Shown: positions 1 to 8,725, counted from the first letter of the stretch. The stretch: 16,731 bases of DNA from Conidiobolus incongruus B7586 (GCA_000697335.1 JNEM01007155.1:1-16731); one strand, 5' to 3'. The notes: generated by a model from the sequence alone, not told the origin. Numbers and translations are program-made.

Positions 1-235
1 TTTTTTAATCAAAAAATTATTTTATATATATATATATATATATTTTAAAACTATATAATTTCCTATTTATTTTATAGAAATTTATTTATTTAAAATTAAT
101 AATATGTCTAAAACATCAGAAATTAAAAAATTTCCTATTATTTCAAATTTAAGATAATAATTATAAGAAATTTATTAATTCTAAACTTGATAAACTTAAA
201 AAAATAGAAAAAAAAGATATACTAAGATTTGATTT
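1..235 (+). repeat. Diverged dispersed repeat, copy A
   Basis: This stretch resembles 4338-4570 in the same orientation. Both copies start with a TTAATCAAAAAA-type stretch and run through a TA-rich tract and a shared TTTAAAACTATATA block. The best block is 115-152 against 4451-4488, about 38 bases with two mismatches that I can see. A weaker match continues to a common ATATACTAA motif near 225. A 12-base indel separates the copies around 80. A third, weaker relative of the core lies at about 529-563. Copy A may be cut off by the window edge. No termini, target duplications or coding capacity are visible, so the element type is unknown; it could be a decayed transposon or simply shared AT-rich sequence. 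Confidence 0.45.
23..44. repeat. (TA)n microsatellite
   Basis: An uninterrupted TA dinucleotide run of about ten units lies inside repeat copy A. The matching place in copy B (about 4368-4380) has a shorter TA run, as expected for a variable simple-sequence tract. Confidence 0.8.
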
Positions 236-1276
236 TTATTATTATTAAAATTTGCATATTTATAATATATTTAAATTAAACTTTATGATTAAATATATCA
301 CTTAATAACTAGCTAATTTTAATAAAATATAATTTATTAATAAAAAATATATTTTAACTTTATAATTGAATATAAGCTGGATTAAATTAGAATTAATTAA
401 GCTTTTAATAAAAATATAAATAAAATTAATTATATGACTGATTTTTATAAATTAATATATATAGCTTAAAATTATTAATTTTTTTTATTTATAATATTTT
501 TCTAAAACTAATAATTTGTTTGAAAATTCATAAATTAAAAATTTTCCCATTTTTTCAATTTGGTGGCAATATTTATATATATTCTATTACTTATAATAAA
601 GAAAATTTCCATAGACCAACAAATTTTAAAATTAATTAGATTAATTTATATTACTATATATAATTAATTCAACCATTGTAAATAAAGAAAGTTAATAATA
701 TTTATCTATCAATTTTCAATTATATTTATTAAATATCAATATAAACAAATATAATCAAAATTTCAATCCTAATTTTCTCAAATTTGTTAATAAACTAAGA
801 AATAAAATAATAATTTAAAATATCAATAGAATATTAATATATATTGACAACGACTTAATGTTTTACTATTCAAGAAAATATTAGTTTAGTGTATATATCT
901 AATTTTTATTAATTTTATATTAAGTCGAATAAAGGTATAAAATTCTTCATAATTATAATTTATTTAAAAAATTCATTTAAATAAAAATAATAATATAATT
1001 CAAGTTCAGAACTATTACATTTGATACCTTAAATGCCAAACAGGTTACAACTACAAATTTTCTATATTTCATCTTTTTAAATACCAATATAATCAGTAAT
1101 ATATATTTATCTTAATTTTTCATATGCTCAATAGTTAGATATTATTTTGAACTGAAAAAAATGTATGATATTGAATAATAAACTAATAAATATTACTCTT
1201 TTAATAGAAAAGGATTCACTTGAAGATTTAAATTATTGATGTTAATAATATATCAAATAATTAAATGATAACATAG
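236..1276. other. AT-rich gene-free DNA
   Basis: I see no credible coding region, RNA gene or structured repeat here. The sequence is mostly A/T with frequent stops in all frames. It forms the region downstream of the minus-strand secreted-protein gene. Confidence 0.6.
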
Positions 1277-1282
1277 TTTATT
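1277..1282 (-). terminator. Probable poly(A) signal of gene copy 1
   Basis: Read on the minus strand this is AATAAA, the first one after the stop codon at 1379 and 97 nt beyond it. In the other three genes of the window the first AATAAA lies at 89-106 nt, which makes it plausible. The hexamer is common in AT-rich DNA, so this is suggestive only. Confidence 0.4.
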
Positions 1283-1378
1283 TAAATAAATGATGATATA
1301 AATAATTAAATATAGTAAAATCCAAGCAGTCAAGTAATGTGAATTAAAATGAAAACAGCAGTGCTCATCAAATGTAAC

Positions 1379-1912
1379 TTATTCCTTTTCAGGATATTCA
1401 TCGCCGGCATAATGGCTGTTGTAGCTATCATCGTAATCATCATTGTCATAATCGTCTCCATAGGACCATCCACCATATCCTTTAGAGTACCCATAGTCTC
1501 CTTTTCCTCCATAATGCTTTCCTCTTCCATAATCTTTTCCGTATCCATCATATCCATCATATCCACCATATCCACGACGGTAGTAGGATGGACGGTAATC
1601 CTTGTTATATCCATATCTACCTTTGCCACCATAGCTATCATAATCATCATAGTCATCATAATCACCATAGCCTTTCCATCCACGACGATAGTATGATGGA
1701 CGGTAATCTTTTCTATAGCCATCATAGTCATAGTCATCATATCTGTCATAACCTCCATAGCCTCCATAGCCTCCATAACTCTTCCAACCACGACGATAGT
1801 AAGAAGGACGATAATCCTTGGAATATCCATAATCATCATAACCACCATAGTTCTTATAACCACCAGCCAAAGTGGGTAAGATTAAAGTCAAAGTAGCCAA
1901 GAATTTGTTCAT
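1379..1912 (-). CDS. Secreted Tyr/Gly/Asp-rich 36-residue-repeat protein, copy 1
   Basis: Protein of 177 residues with no recognised domain. Residues 1-16 form a short signal peptide (basic MNK, hydrophobic FLATLTLILPTLA) with a good cleavage site Thr-Leu-Ala before Gly17, so it should enter the secretory pathway. The mature part has no Cys; Tyr makes up about a quarter of it, mixed with Gly, Asp and Lys/Arg. The motif KDYRPSYYRRG occurs at residues 32-42, 68-78 and 104-114, exactly 36 residues apart, with GGY/DDY spacers between. Each motif ends in a dibasic RR, a potential Kex2 site, giving two 36-residue peptides plus a tail. It could instead be an intact wall, adhesive or condensate-forming protein. 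It is identical to the divergent copy at 5338-5862 up to residue 171 and then ends YPEKE instead of QY. The ATG has A at -3 and follows a TATA element by 80 nt. Function is not known. Confidence 0.82.
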   Translation of the reverse strand: MNKFLATLTLILPTLAGGYKNYGGYDDYGYSKDYRPSYYRRGWKSYGGYGGYGGYDRYDDYDYDGYRKDYRPSYYRRGWKGYGDYDDYDDYDSYGGKGRYGYNKDYRPSYYRRGYGGYDGYDGYGKDYGRGKHYGGKGDYGYSKGYGGWSYGDDYDNDDYDDSYNSHYAGDEYPEKE

Positions 1913-2060
1913 TTTAAAACTGAATTGAATGATTAATTACTAAACAGATGAAATCGATATTGTATAATGCTACTATCAATTGCATATTTATATCTGTTTG
2001 AATTGCAATTAGTCAGTTTCGTGCCAAAATTTCCATGAAAATCATAATCAATTATTATTT
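1397..2060 (-). repeat. 664-bp near-perfect inverted repeat, left arm
   Basis: Reverse-complement partner of 5190-5853; position p here pairs with 7250 minus p. The arm covers 148 nt of promoter and 5' leader plus all but the last codons of the secreted-protein gene. I see one mismatch, at 1403 (paired with 5847), six bases from the distal edge. Translations in several frames agree between the copies apart from this site, so the identity is at the DNA level and not only in the protein. Beyond 2060 and below 1397 similarity stops abruptly. There are no terminal inverted repeats or target duplications, so it does not look like a transposon. Confidence 0.95.
1985..1992 (-). promoter_or_regulatory. 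TATA box of gene copy 1
   Basis: TATAAATA on the minus strand, starting 80 nt before the ATG at 1912. It lies inside the inverted repeat and is therefore identical to the element of copy 2. An 8-bp inverted pair (AAACAGAT/ATCTGTTT) flanks it. Confidence 0.55.
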
Positions 2061-2399
2061 GCACTTGAAAATTTCGATTAATGATTTTAAATTATTTTAT
2101 CCTTTATGCTAAACAAATCAATTTGTTTGAATTTCGTTGATTTTCGAATTTATTAATCATCGATTTATTACTTGTTTATCAATTTCTGAAATTAGTGTAA
2201 TTGCGAGTAGGTTTACTGACAATGACAATAAAAACAAGAAAAGTCTTTAGTAATATATTGAAAATTTTATATTTAAAATCCTGTTATAGTGATATATATA
2301 TTATGAAATTATTATATAATATCTACATGCTTTGAGACATTTTATTCTAGAGTTCGGTTCTTTATTCTTATTATAATCATTAAAAATGAATGTTAAATC
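2061..2399. other. Gene-free spacer next to left arm
   Basis: Unique AT-rich sequence between the left arm of the inverted repeat and the less AT-rich island. It would be the distal upstream region of copy 1. It has no counterpart upstream of copy 2. I see no gene here. Confidence 0.55.
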
Positions 2400-3160
2400 C
2401 ATTTTGTTCTCTGACTATCGCGACATCCCAAAATTCTAATTGTGACATCACATCTGATCTCAGGTTTTTATTCAATTAGGTTTCCCTACCTCAAACGACC
2501 GCTATCTGAAATACATACTGTAAACCTGCAACAAGCCTTTACACATCGAAACTCTACCTCTCACCGAAAACTGCACTATATAAGAATCAGTCCTAATGGC
2601 TAAATTCTCAGCCATCTCACGCTTAATCAGCAGTTTTACTATACGCATCTTTATCCAATAAACCCTCAAACACGTCTTCCAGCTACCAATTATTAACAGT
2701 ATTAATTATCTCTCATGTTAAATCATCTCCTATACACTTAGAGAAGCTCAATATCTATTATTCCGCTGAATCTAAAGGAATAGCTAAAATATTGTCGCGG
2801 ATCGGGAGGTCCGCTCGCCTTTCAATTTTAATCGTCCGTCAAGATTCCAGATGTAATCCACTCACAAATATCAGGAACAACCCTTGCACAATGGAAAATT
2901 CCAGACTATAGCAGAAGCTGGAGCCTCAACACATTGGCCAAGGATCAACCACACTATAAAATAGTCACTGGACAGATATTTGCTGAGGGATCACTTCGAT
3001 CAGGGCCAAGCCCTAGATCTTGCAATTTTAATAAAACTCCTCTAAAGTATCTAGTTAGCCATCTTTGGCCCGTTTCATCGAGCTCACGTGATCTTTATCG
3101 CAAGACTACTTCCCAGAAGCCTTGCAATATATACTAACCTTTAAAGATATAGTCCAACAA
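2400..3160 (+). mobile_element. Less AT-rich island, possible decayed LTR-type relic
   Basis: Base composition shifts clearly here, with many C-rich stretches, against about four-fifths A/T on either side. On the plus strand there is a TGTGACATCA start (2441), a TATA-like CTATATAAGA (2576-2585) and AATAAA (2657-2662), in the order promoter then poly(A) signal, as in long terminal repeats of retroelements. A GCGGA/TCCGC hairpin lies near 2797. I cannot define its far end, target duplications or a primer-binding site, and no reverse transcriptase, integrase or capsid domain is recognisable. If it is an LTR element it is an old, broken fragment of unassigned family. It could instead be a decayed host gene or another foreign insertion. 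Confidence 0.3.
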
Positions 3161-4310
3161 CAAATTTATATATTACGTTGATCAAGATATCTAGAATAAA
3201 TTGGTAAGCAATATTAGAATGATTGAATATTACACCAAGTTTATAATTATCAGATTACAAAATAAATTTCAACTAAGATCAGTCATATATTACAAATTAT
3301 AATATTTGTATTTAATCAATAAATTATGACTTAGATTTTAAATAGTGAGAATTTTTTGAAATTGAAAATAAATAAACATTTTAATATATAAGTTACAAAA
3401 ATAAATATATAATATAAAATTAATACTCTCTTATTAAAAACAATTTGTTATATTTTTAGCAAGCTTTTAACACCTAAAAAACAGGTTTTTTATTAAAGTC
3501 TAAAAATTGATTTTTTATAAACTAATTATATTTTCCTAGATATTTTCTTTCTTATAAATTAGTTTTTTAATTGCTTAAAACAATTATAGTTATATAAGTT
3601 ACAATCTAAAGAATATATTAAATCTGATATTATTTCTAGTTATTTTTAATTTGAAAATTCAATAATAAATATATTATCAATTAATTTTTTAATATCTAAA
3701 TAAAAATAACTTATATTATTATTTATTAAAATAATTTATATTTGCTTATAAAAAATATATATATTTATAATAATTTATATAAAAGATTTTTTTTATTTAA
3801 TTTAACATTTTGATTTATATTTTTATAAAAGATTATATAAAAAGATTTAAGATTTATTAATTATAATAATTTGTTATAAAAGCTTTAATTATTAAATATA
3901 CTTTAATAAGTTTTATTTAGTAGTACCTAATTTAGTTTTTTTAAGCTTTAGTAAGATTATTAAATATTTATTTTATATTTTTATTAATTAATTTAAGCTT
4001 CAACTTCAATAAATATAAAATACTATTATAATTATTATTAATATATCTCTATCATTCTTTAACTAAAATAAAAAAAATATTATTTAGTATATTTTTAGCT
4101 CTATTAATTATTAAAAAAATAATAATTAATATCAATTTTAAATAATTTTTTTAAAATATTTTACCTAATAATAAATAATTCATTTAGATAATATTTTATG
4201 ATTAAAAATTATTTATAAATTTAAAAACCTTTAGAAGGCTTATGATTAAGTTTTATTAATACTAAAATACAAAGCTTTTGATAATTATTATTTATCTTAA
4301 ATATAGTTAA
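3161..4310. other. Extremely AT-rich gene-free DNA
   Basis: Almost pure A/T sequence with many short T-rich and ATTA-rich runs, and no open frame of useful length. I see no RNA gene or regulatory structure. Confidence 0.6.
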
Positions 4311-4345
4311 ATTAAATAATTAATTTTTAAAATTAATTATTTAAT
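4311..4345. repeat. Perfect 17-bp palindrome with one-base loop
   Basis: The arms 4311-4327 and 4329-4345 are exact reverse complements around a single T at 4328. The palindrome overlaps the left edge of dispersed repeat copy B. The left arm sequence recurs at 16572-16588, followed by the same AAAATTA. It could form a cruciform or mark the end of a decayed element; in DNA this AT-rich some palindromes arise by chance. Confidence 0.7.
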
Positions 4346-4570
4346 CAAAAAAAATATTATATATTTGTATATATATATAATTTAAAACTATATATATTTT
4401 AATTATTTTGTATATATTTTATCATTTGAAATTTATAATATATTTGAAAAATCAGAAATTAAAAAATTTCCTATTTTTTCAAATCTAAAACAATATAAAT
4501 ATAAATTAAATTCAATTGATTATAATCTCTTATATAAATTCAATTAAAATAAAAATATACTAAAGATGGA
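4338..4570 (+). repeat. Diverged dispersed repeat, copy B
   Basis: Direct-orientation relative of 1-235. The strongest match is 4451-4488 against 115-152. It lacks about 12 bases that copy A has near 80. The copies are 4.3 kb apart. No coding capacity or termini are evident. Confidence 0.45.
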
Positions 4571-5189
4571 AATAAACTATAAAGAGCAAAATGGCTTTTA
4601 TAATTTTCAGGATTTAATATTACTATATATAAATCTTATTTTCAATATTCAGGTAATAAGTTAAAAATTTTATTATTATTTATTTGAATCACTGCAAGAG
4701 ATTTGATAGTGAAATTTGAATCTTAGATTTTTTATGAAAAGTTAATTCAATCAGAATTGAATTTAATTTTATTTTTTATGTCATCAAAATTAAAAATATC
4801 GTTAGATTAATACATTTATTAAGAGTTTTGATTGATTTATATTGAAAATATTTTGATCAAAAGCATAATCCAATCACAGCCCAATAGTAAAATGATGGAC
4901 ATTATTATTCGTTCAATCTGATATCCTCTCAATTACATACTTGTCATTAATAGAAAAGAGCATAAAGAGCGCATGTTAATAAATCGGGTATTTAAACAAT
5001 CTATTTCAAATAAATCAAATATAGAGAAAGGAATAAATTTGAAATGCTAACAAATTACAGATTAATTGCCTCTTTGTAGAAAAGATTTGCCAAATTTAAA
5101 TTTTTGTAATCAAAAGAATGAAAATCAGTTGAAATTTTGAGTTGAATTGGGATGATTGAAAATAGAGTAGAATATGAAAAAAATATTGT
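4571..5189. other. Gene-free spacer next to right arm
   Basis: Mixed-composition noncoding DNA that becomes slightly less AT-rich near 4870-5000. It is the distal upstream region of copy 2 and does not resemble the sequence beyond the left arm of the inverted repeat. No gene is seen. Confidence 0.55.
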
Positions 5190-5853
5190 AAATAATAATT
5201 GATTATGATTTTCATGGAAATTTTGGCACGAAACTGACTAATTGCAATTCAAACAGATATAAATATGCAATTGATAGTAGCATTATACAATATCGATTTC
5301 ATCTGTTTAGTAATTAATCATTCAATTCAGTTTTAAAATGAACAAATTCTTGGCTACTTTGACTTTAATCTTACCCACTTTGGCTGGTGGTTATAAGAAC
5401 TATGGTGGTTATGATGATTATGGATATTCCAAGGATTATCGTCCTTCTTACTATCGTCGTGGTTGGAAGAGTTATGGAGGCTATGGAGGCTATGGAGGTT
5501 ATGACAGATATGATGACTATGACTATGATGGCTATAGAAAAGATTACCGTCCATCATACTATCGTCGTGGATGGAAAGGCTATGGTGATTATGATGACTA
5601 TGATGATTATGATAGCTATGGTGGCAAAGGTAGATATGGATATAACAAGGATTACCGTCCATCCTACTACCGTCGTGGATATGGTGGATATGATGGATAT
5701 GATGGATACGGAAAAGATTATGGAAGAGGAAAGCATTATGGAGGAAAAGGAGACTATGGGTACTCTAAAGGATATGGTGGATGGTCCTATGGAGACGATT
5801 ATGACAATGATGATTACGATGATAGCTACAACAGCCATTATGCCGGTGATGAA
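5190..5853 (+). repeat. 664-bp near-perfect inverted repeat, right arm
   Basis: Partner of 1397-2060 in opposite orientation. It starts 148 nt before the ATG of copy 2 and ends nine bases before the end of the stop codon. The single visible mismatch is at 5847. The two arms are separated by a 3129-bp unique spacer, and the flanks are unrelated apart from weak resemblance just past the 3' edge. Confidence 0.95.
5251..5308 (+). promoter_or_regulatory. Core promoter of gene copy 2: TATA box between an inverted octamer
   Basis: TATAAATA at 5258-5265 starts 80 nt before the ATG. AAACAGAT (5251-5258) and ATCTGTTT (5301-5308) are exact reverse complements flanking the TATA element and the likely transcription start region. 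A palindromic AATTGCAATT lies just upstream at 5240-5249. The TATA call is reasonable by position and by agreement with the gene at 8807. The role of the inverted octamer is a guess. Confidence 0.5.
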
Positions 5854-5862
5854 CAATATTAA
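5338..5862 (+). CDS. Secreted Tyr/Gly/Asp-rich 36-residue-repeat protein, copy 2
   Basis: Protein of 174 residues, 44 of them Tyr and none Cys. The signal peptide (residues 1-16, cleavage after Ala16) and the three KDYRPSYYRRG motifs match those of copy 1. At the DNA level the repeat units start at 5431, 5539 and 5647, i.e. 108-bp periodicity; the third unit degenerates after the motif. Arg-Arg pairs at 40-41, 76-77 and 112-113 would be Kex2 sites in the Golgi. The tail (about 114-174) is GGY/DDY-rich and acidic near the end. The start has AAA before ATG and nothing suggests an intron. It ends QY where copy 1 ends YPEKE. Copies 1 and 2 are transcribed divergently from identical promoters, so both are probably expressed together. 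The family is unrecognised. A peptide precursor, a cell-wall or mucilage protein, or a tyrosine cross-linking matrix protein are the possibilities. Confidence 0.85.
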   Translation: MNKFLATLTLILPTLAGGYKNYGGYDDYGYSKDYRPSYYRRGWKSYGGYGGYGGYDRYDDYDYDGYRKDYRPSYYRRGWKGYGDYDDYDDYDSYGGKGRYGYNKDYRPSYYRRGYGGYDGYDGYGKDYGRGKHYGGKGDYGYSKGYGGWSYGDDYDNDDYDDSYNSHYAGDEQY

Positions 5863-5951
5863 GATTACTAGATTTTATGGTAATAATGCTATAATTTTAT
5901 TTATGAAGCTATTCTCCTAATACTATACCTTAAACTACTTTGTATTATTTC

Positions 5952-5957
5952 AATAAA
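5952..5957 (+). terminator. Probable poly(A) signal of gene copy 2
   Basis: First AATAAA after the stop codon, 90 nt past it. It lies outside the duplicated segment, so the two gene copies have different 3' ends. Confidence 0.4.
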
Positions 5958-6464
5958 ATGATCTTCATTAAATTTACTATACTCAGTGATCACTACAATC
6001 CCAATCAATATTCATAAATAAGAATTATACTAATAATCTAACTTTTATGAACATTAACAGTATATTTTATCCTCCAATAAGATATATTAAATGTTCTGAA
6101 TTCAATTTCATAATGATCAAAACTTAATAACAGTATTCATAGCTATCAATCACAGTGAATCTTTTAATTTGGTGCTATCAAATTTAACAGCCACTTAAAA
6201 ATTATAAGGTATATAAAATCAATTTATTATATTTTGATAATGGTTCTTATAATATATATTTCAGTAATTTCTAACAACATATTTCATAATTTATAAAATA
6301 CTACAAGATCATTAATTATATATCTGAAATAATAACAAAATCTTCATTACATCATTGGGAATATATTTTATTTTCAAAATGTATGTGTAAAATCTGTATT
6401 TTTAAATTGAATGGTGCCAAATCAAGGAGACATAGTTGTGCTAAATATTATTTATTAATAAAAT

Positions 6465-6490
6465 AATTTCGATATTATTATATCGAAATT
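6465..6490. repeat. 11-bp perfect hairpin
   Basis: AATTTCGATAT and its exact reverse complement flank a four-base loop (6476-6479). It is about 600 nt past the stop of copy 2 and not adjacent to any gene. The two CG-containing positions make it less likely to be a pure A/T coincidence. No function can be assigned. Confidence 0.6.
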
Positions 6491-7134
6491 CTATTAAAAT
6501 AATTATATATCAATAGTAATATTTAATTAATCAAATTCTTTATGTCCTTTGATTTTGATGTATATTATTTATAATCCTCCTTTTATATGATATTATTTCA
6601 TATTATTGTTGCCATAATAACAATTTGTTTCAATTTAATTATAAAAATTATAAAATTTGAAAAAACATTCTTTTTACCTTCTAGTGTGAACAGTTGTTCA
6701 TATTTTAATATAGTATAATGGAATCAATTGTAATATATATGCGCTATTTTCCATTCAAAAATATTCAATCCATAAATTTCGTATTTATTATGGAACTCCC
6801 AGTAGTCAATAGAGAGTAATTGACTAAAGGTTAATTTTAACTTTTTAAATATAAGAATAATTGTTTGAAATTACTAATCTTCATCTGTTCAGTTTACGCG
6901 AAATAACGTCCTTATTCTGAATATTATCACAAGTCCATCGAATTTAATAATATAGAAATGTATATTGGATACTTGGACATGCGCGAATTGAATAGTCAAT
7001 AGTAGGTAAAACATAATATATTAACAAGCTTAAAGTCTAAATTCCGCTTTTTATATATTAGTATAATTTAATAGTGGGTATTTCTTTCATATCAAAAATG
7101 ATATTCAGTAAGAAAATTTTTAAAAAGAATTAGA

Positions 7135-7166
7135 GTGAAATAGTGAAATAGTGAAATAGTGAAATA
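7135..7166 (+). repeat. Tandem repeat, four GTGAAATA units
   Basis: Four perfect head-to-tail copies of the octamer GTGAAATA, followed by AATAG. It is a short minisatellite in noncoding DNA. Confidence 0.9.
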
Positions 7167-8660
7167 AATAGTCATTAAGAATACAGTTCATGTTTAAGAT
7201 TATTATATCCATTTTTTGGATTAACTGACGCATTATAAAATTATTTTACTAAGAAATCATCTAATTGATGTAGTTTATATAATATTTCAAAAATGACAAT
7301 AGCAAAAGAATATTAATATGAATAATAATATGAATTTTAATTTAAAGTGAAGTTTGATATTTGTATGAAAATATTACAAAATTAATTAATAATTGTATAA
7401 TCTTAGATTTCCAATATACAGTAAAATCAATAGAATGATAATATTGAGGGAGTGATGATATTTTTAGCTTTATTTAGTTATTATTTAATAATAAACATCA
7501 AAATCGATGCTACAGTCCCTATATATTTAACACAAAATGAAGTAAATATTAAAAGAAAAGATAATCGAATATATAAATATAATTTAAATATTTTACTGAA
7601 ATATTAATAATAATTTACTATTATAATATTGCCATTATCCTCTCTCAATACCTCATTTGATTAATTTTTTATGTTGAAATTTAGTTATCATTATGATAGA
7701 AAATTTTCTGAACTTTAATTGATATTAATATCATTACACGTCAATAATATTATTCAGCAAGTATAATTAACAAAAAATTTGACTAACAGAAATAGGATAT
7801 AAAAATAAATTTCAAATTTAAGCAATTTTACTTGACAGAGGATTGGATGTTATATCATAGGTTTCACGACATTAATATTCAAATGTTTCATTTAGACCAG
7901 AAATAAAATCATGTTAAACTTATATAAAAAAGACTAAAAGAATTAAAACCAAAATTTACATTATGGAAAAACTATGTCCTAATGGCCAAGTCTTTGAAAA
8001 AAATTGGCATATTTATTAAATTATCATGTTTTTTATCGAATAGGAATCTGTATAATCGTCGAAATTTAGTAACAAATTTTCTTTAATATAAATTATATTT
8101 ATTATTCAAACTAATATAATCTTTTAATTTTATCCAATCTAAATAATTTTACACCATTATTTTAAGTGATTATTCAATTCCAGAAATAAAGAATCTCAAA
8201 TGAGCAAATATTTTATTATTGCAATGTTAATATAAAAAGATCTAATTTAAGAATTAAATGTAAAAATAAAGATTACATTATTATATTTATTATATAATCA
8301 AAAAACTATTATTAATAGAGTCAGACTAATTTATATATTAATAATAATTGTTTAAAAAAATTAGAATCAAATTAATTTTAAAGAATATATAAATAAAAAA
8401 AATTTTATTTTAAATTAATAAATACTAATTAACTATAAAAAATTTAAATTGTTGAAAATAATTAATTGAAATATAATCATTATTTTAACATTTGAAAATT
8501 TATTCATATTACTTATCATAATGAAATTCAAATTCAATAATTGCCAATTTTTAGAATATATCATTTCATTATACCCTATATATCAAGTCAACTCAAGATA
8601 ACTGATTGAGTTAATAGTTCGCGTCATTTTATTCATTTAAATTGAAATTTTTTAGGGTTA

Positions 8661-8686
8661 AGGGGATTTTATTGGTGACGTATTGG
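8661..8686 (+). promoter_or_regulatory. Cluster of activator-like sites upstream of the 8807 gene
   Basis: Within 26 bp there is AGGGG (8661-8665, the stress-response-element core), ATTGG (8671-8675, a reverse CCAAT box), TGACGTA (8676-8682, an ATF/CREB-type half site) and a second ATTGG (8682-8686). They lie 40-65 nt upstream of a TATA element. The site names come from well-studied fungi; binding here is inferred from sequence only. Confidence 0.45.
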
Positions 8687-8725
8687 TTAAAAGCCACCAA
8701 AAATTTCTATTCTTTCTAAATTTCA

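Larger units (their letters stand above)
5958..8640. other. Long AT-rich gene-free region
   Basis: No open frame of useful length and no recognisable RNA gene occurs in 2.7 kb. Short less AT-rich patches lie at about 6890-6990 and 7840-7990 but show no coding signature. It contains an 11-bp hairpin (6465-6490), a near-palindrome TGAACAGTTGTTCA (6687-6700) and a short tandem repeat (7135-7166). It separates the secreted-protein gene from the gene at 8807. Confidence 0.6.

Noticed and set aside
1349-1896. Long open frames in the other frames and on the opposite strand of the two secreted-protein genes (also 5354-5920)
   Set aside because: They consist of implausible runs of Met/Thr, Ile/Val or His/Ser that arise from the biased GGN/TAT/GAT codon repeats of the true gene. 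They are shadows.
2934-3137. Open frame of 67 residues inside the compositional island
   Set aside because: No recognisable domain, no sensible start context, and it lies within a region that looks like an old relic. It is explained by base composition rather than by a gene.
7135-7166. CRISPR-like array
   Set aside because: The units are contiguous 8-mers without spacers, in a fungal genome.
8652-8657. TTAGGG followed by TTAAGGGG, telomere-like
   Set aside because: Only one unit is present, far from any sequence end. It is better read as part of the promoter cluster.
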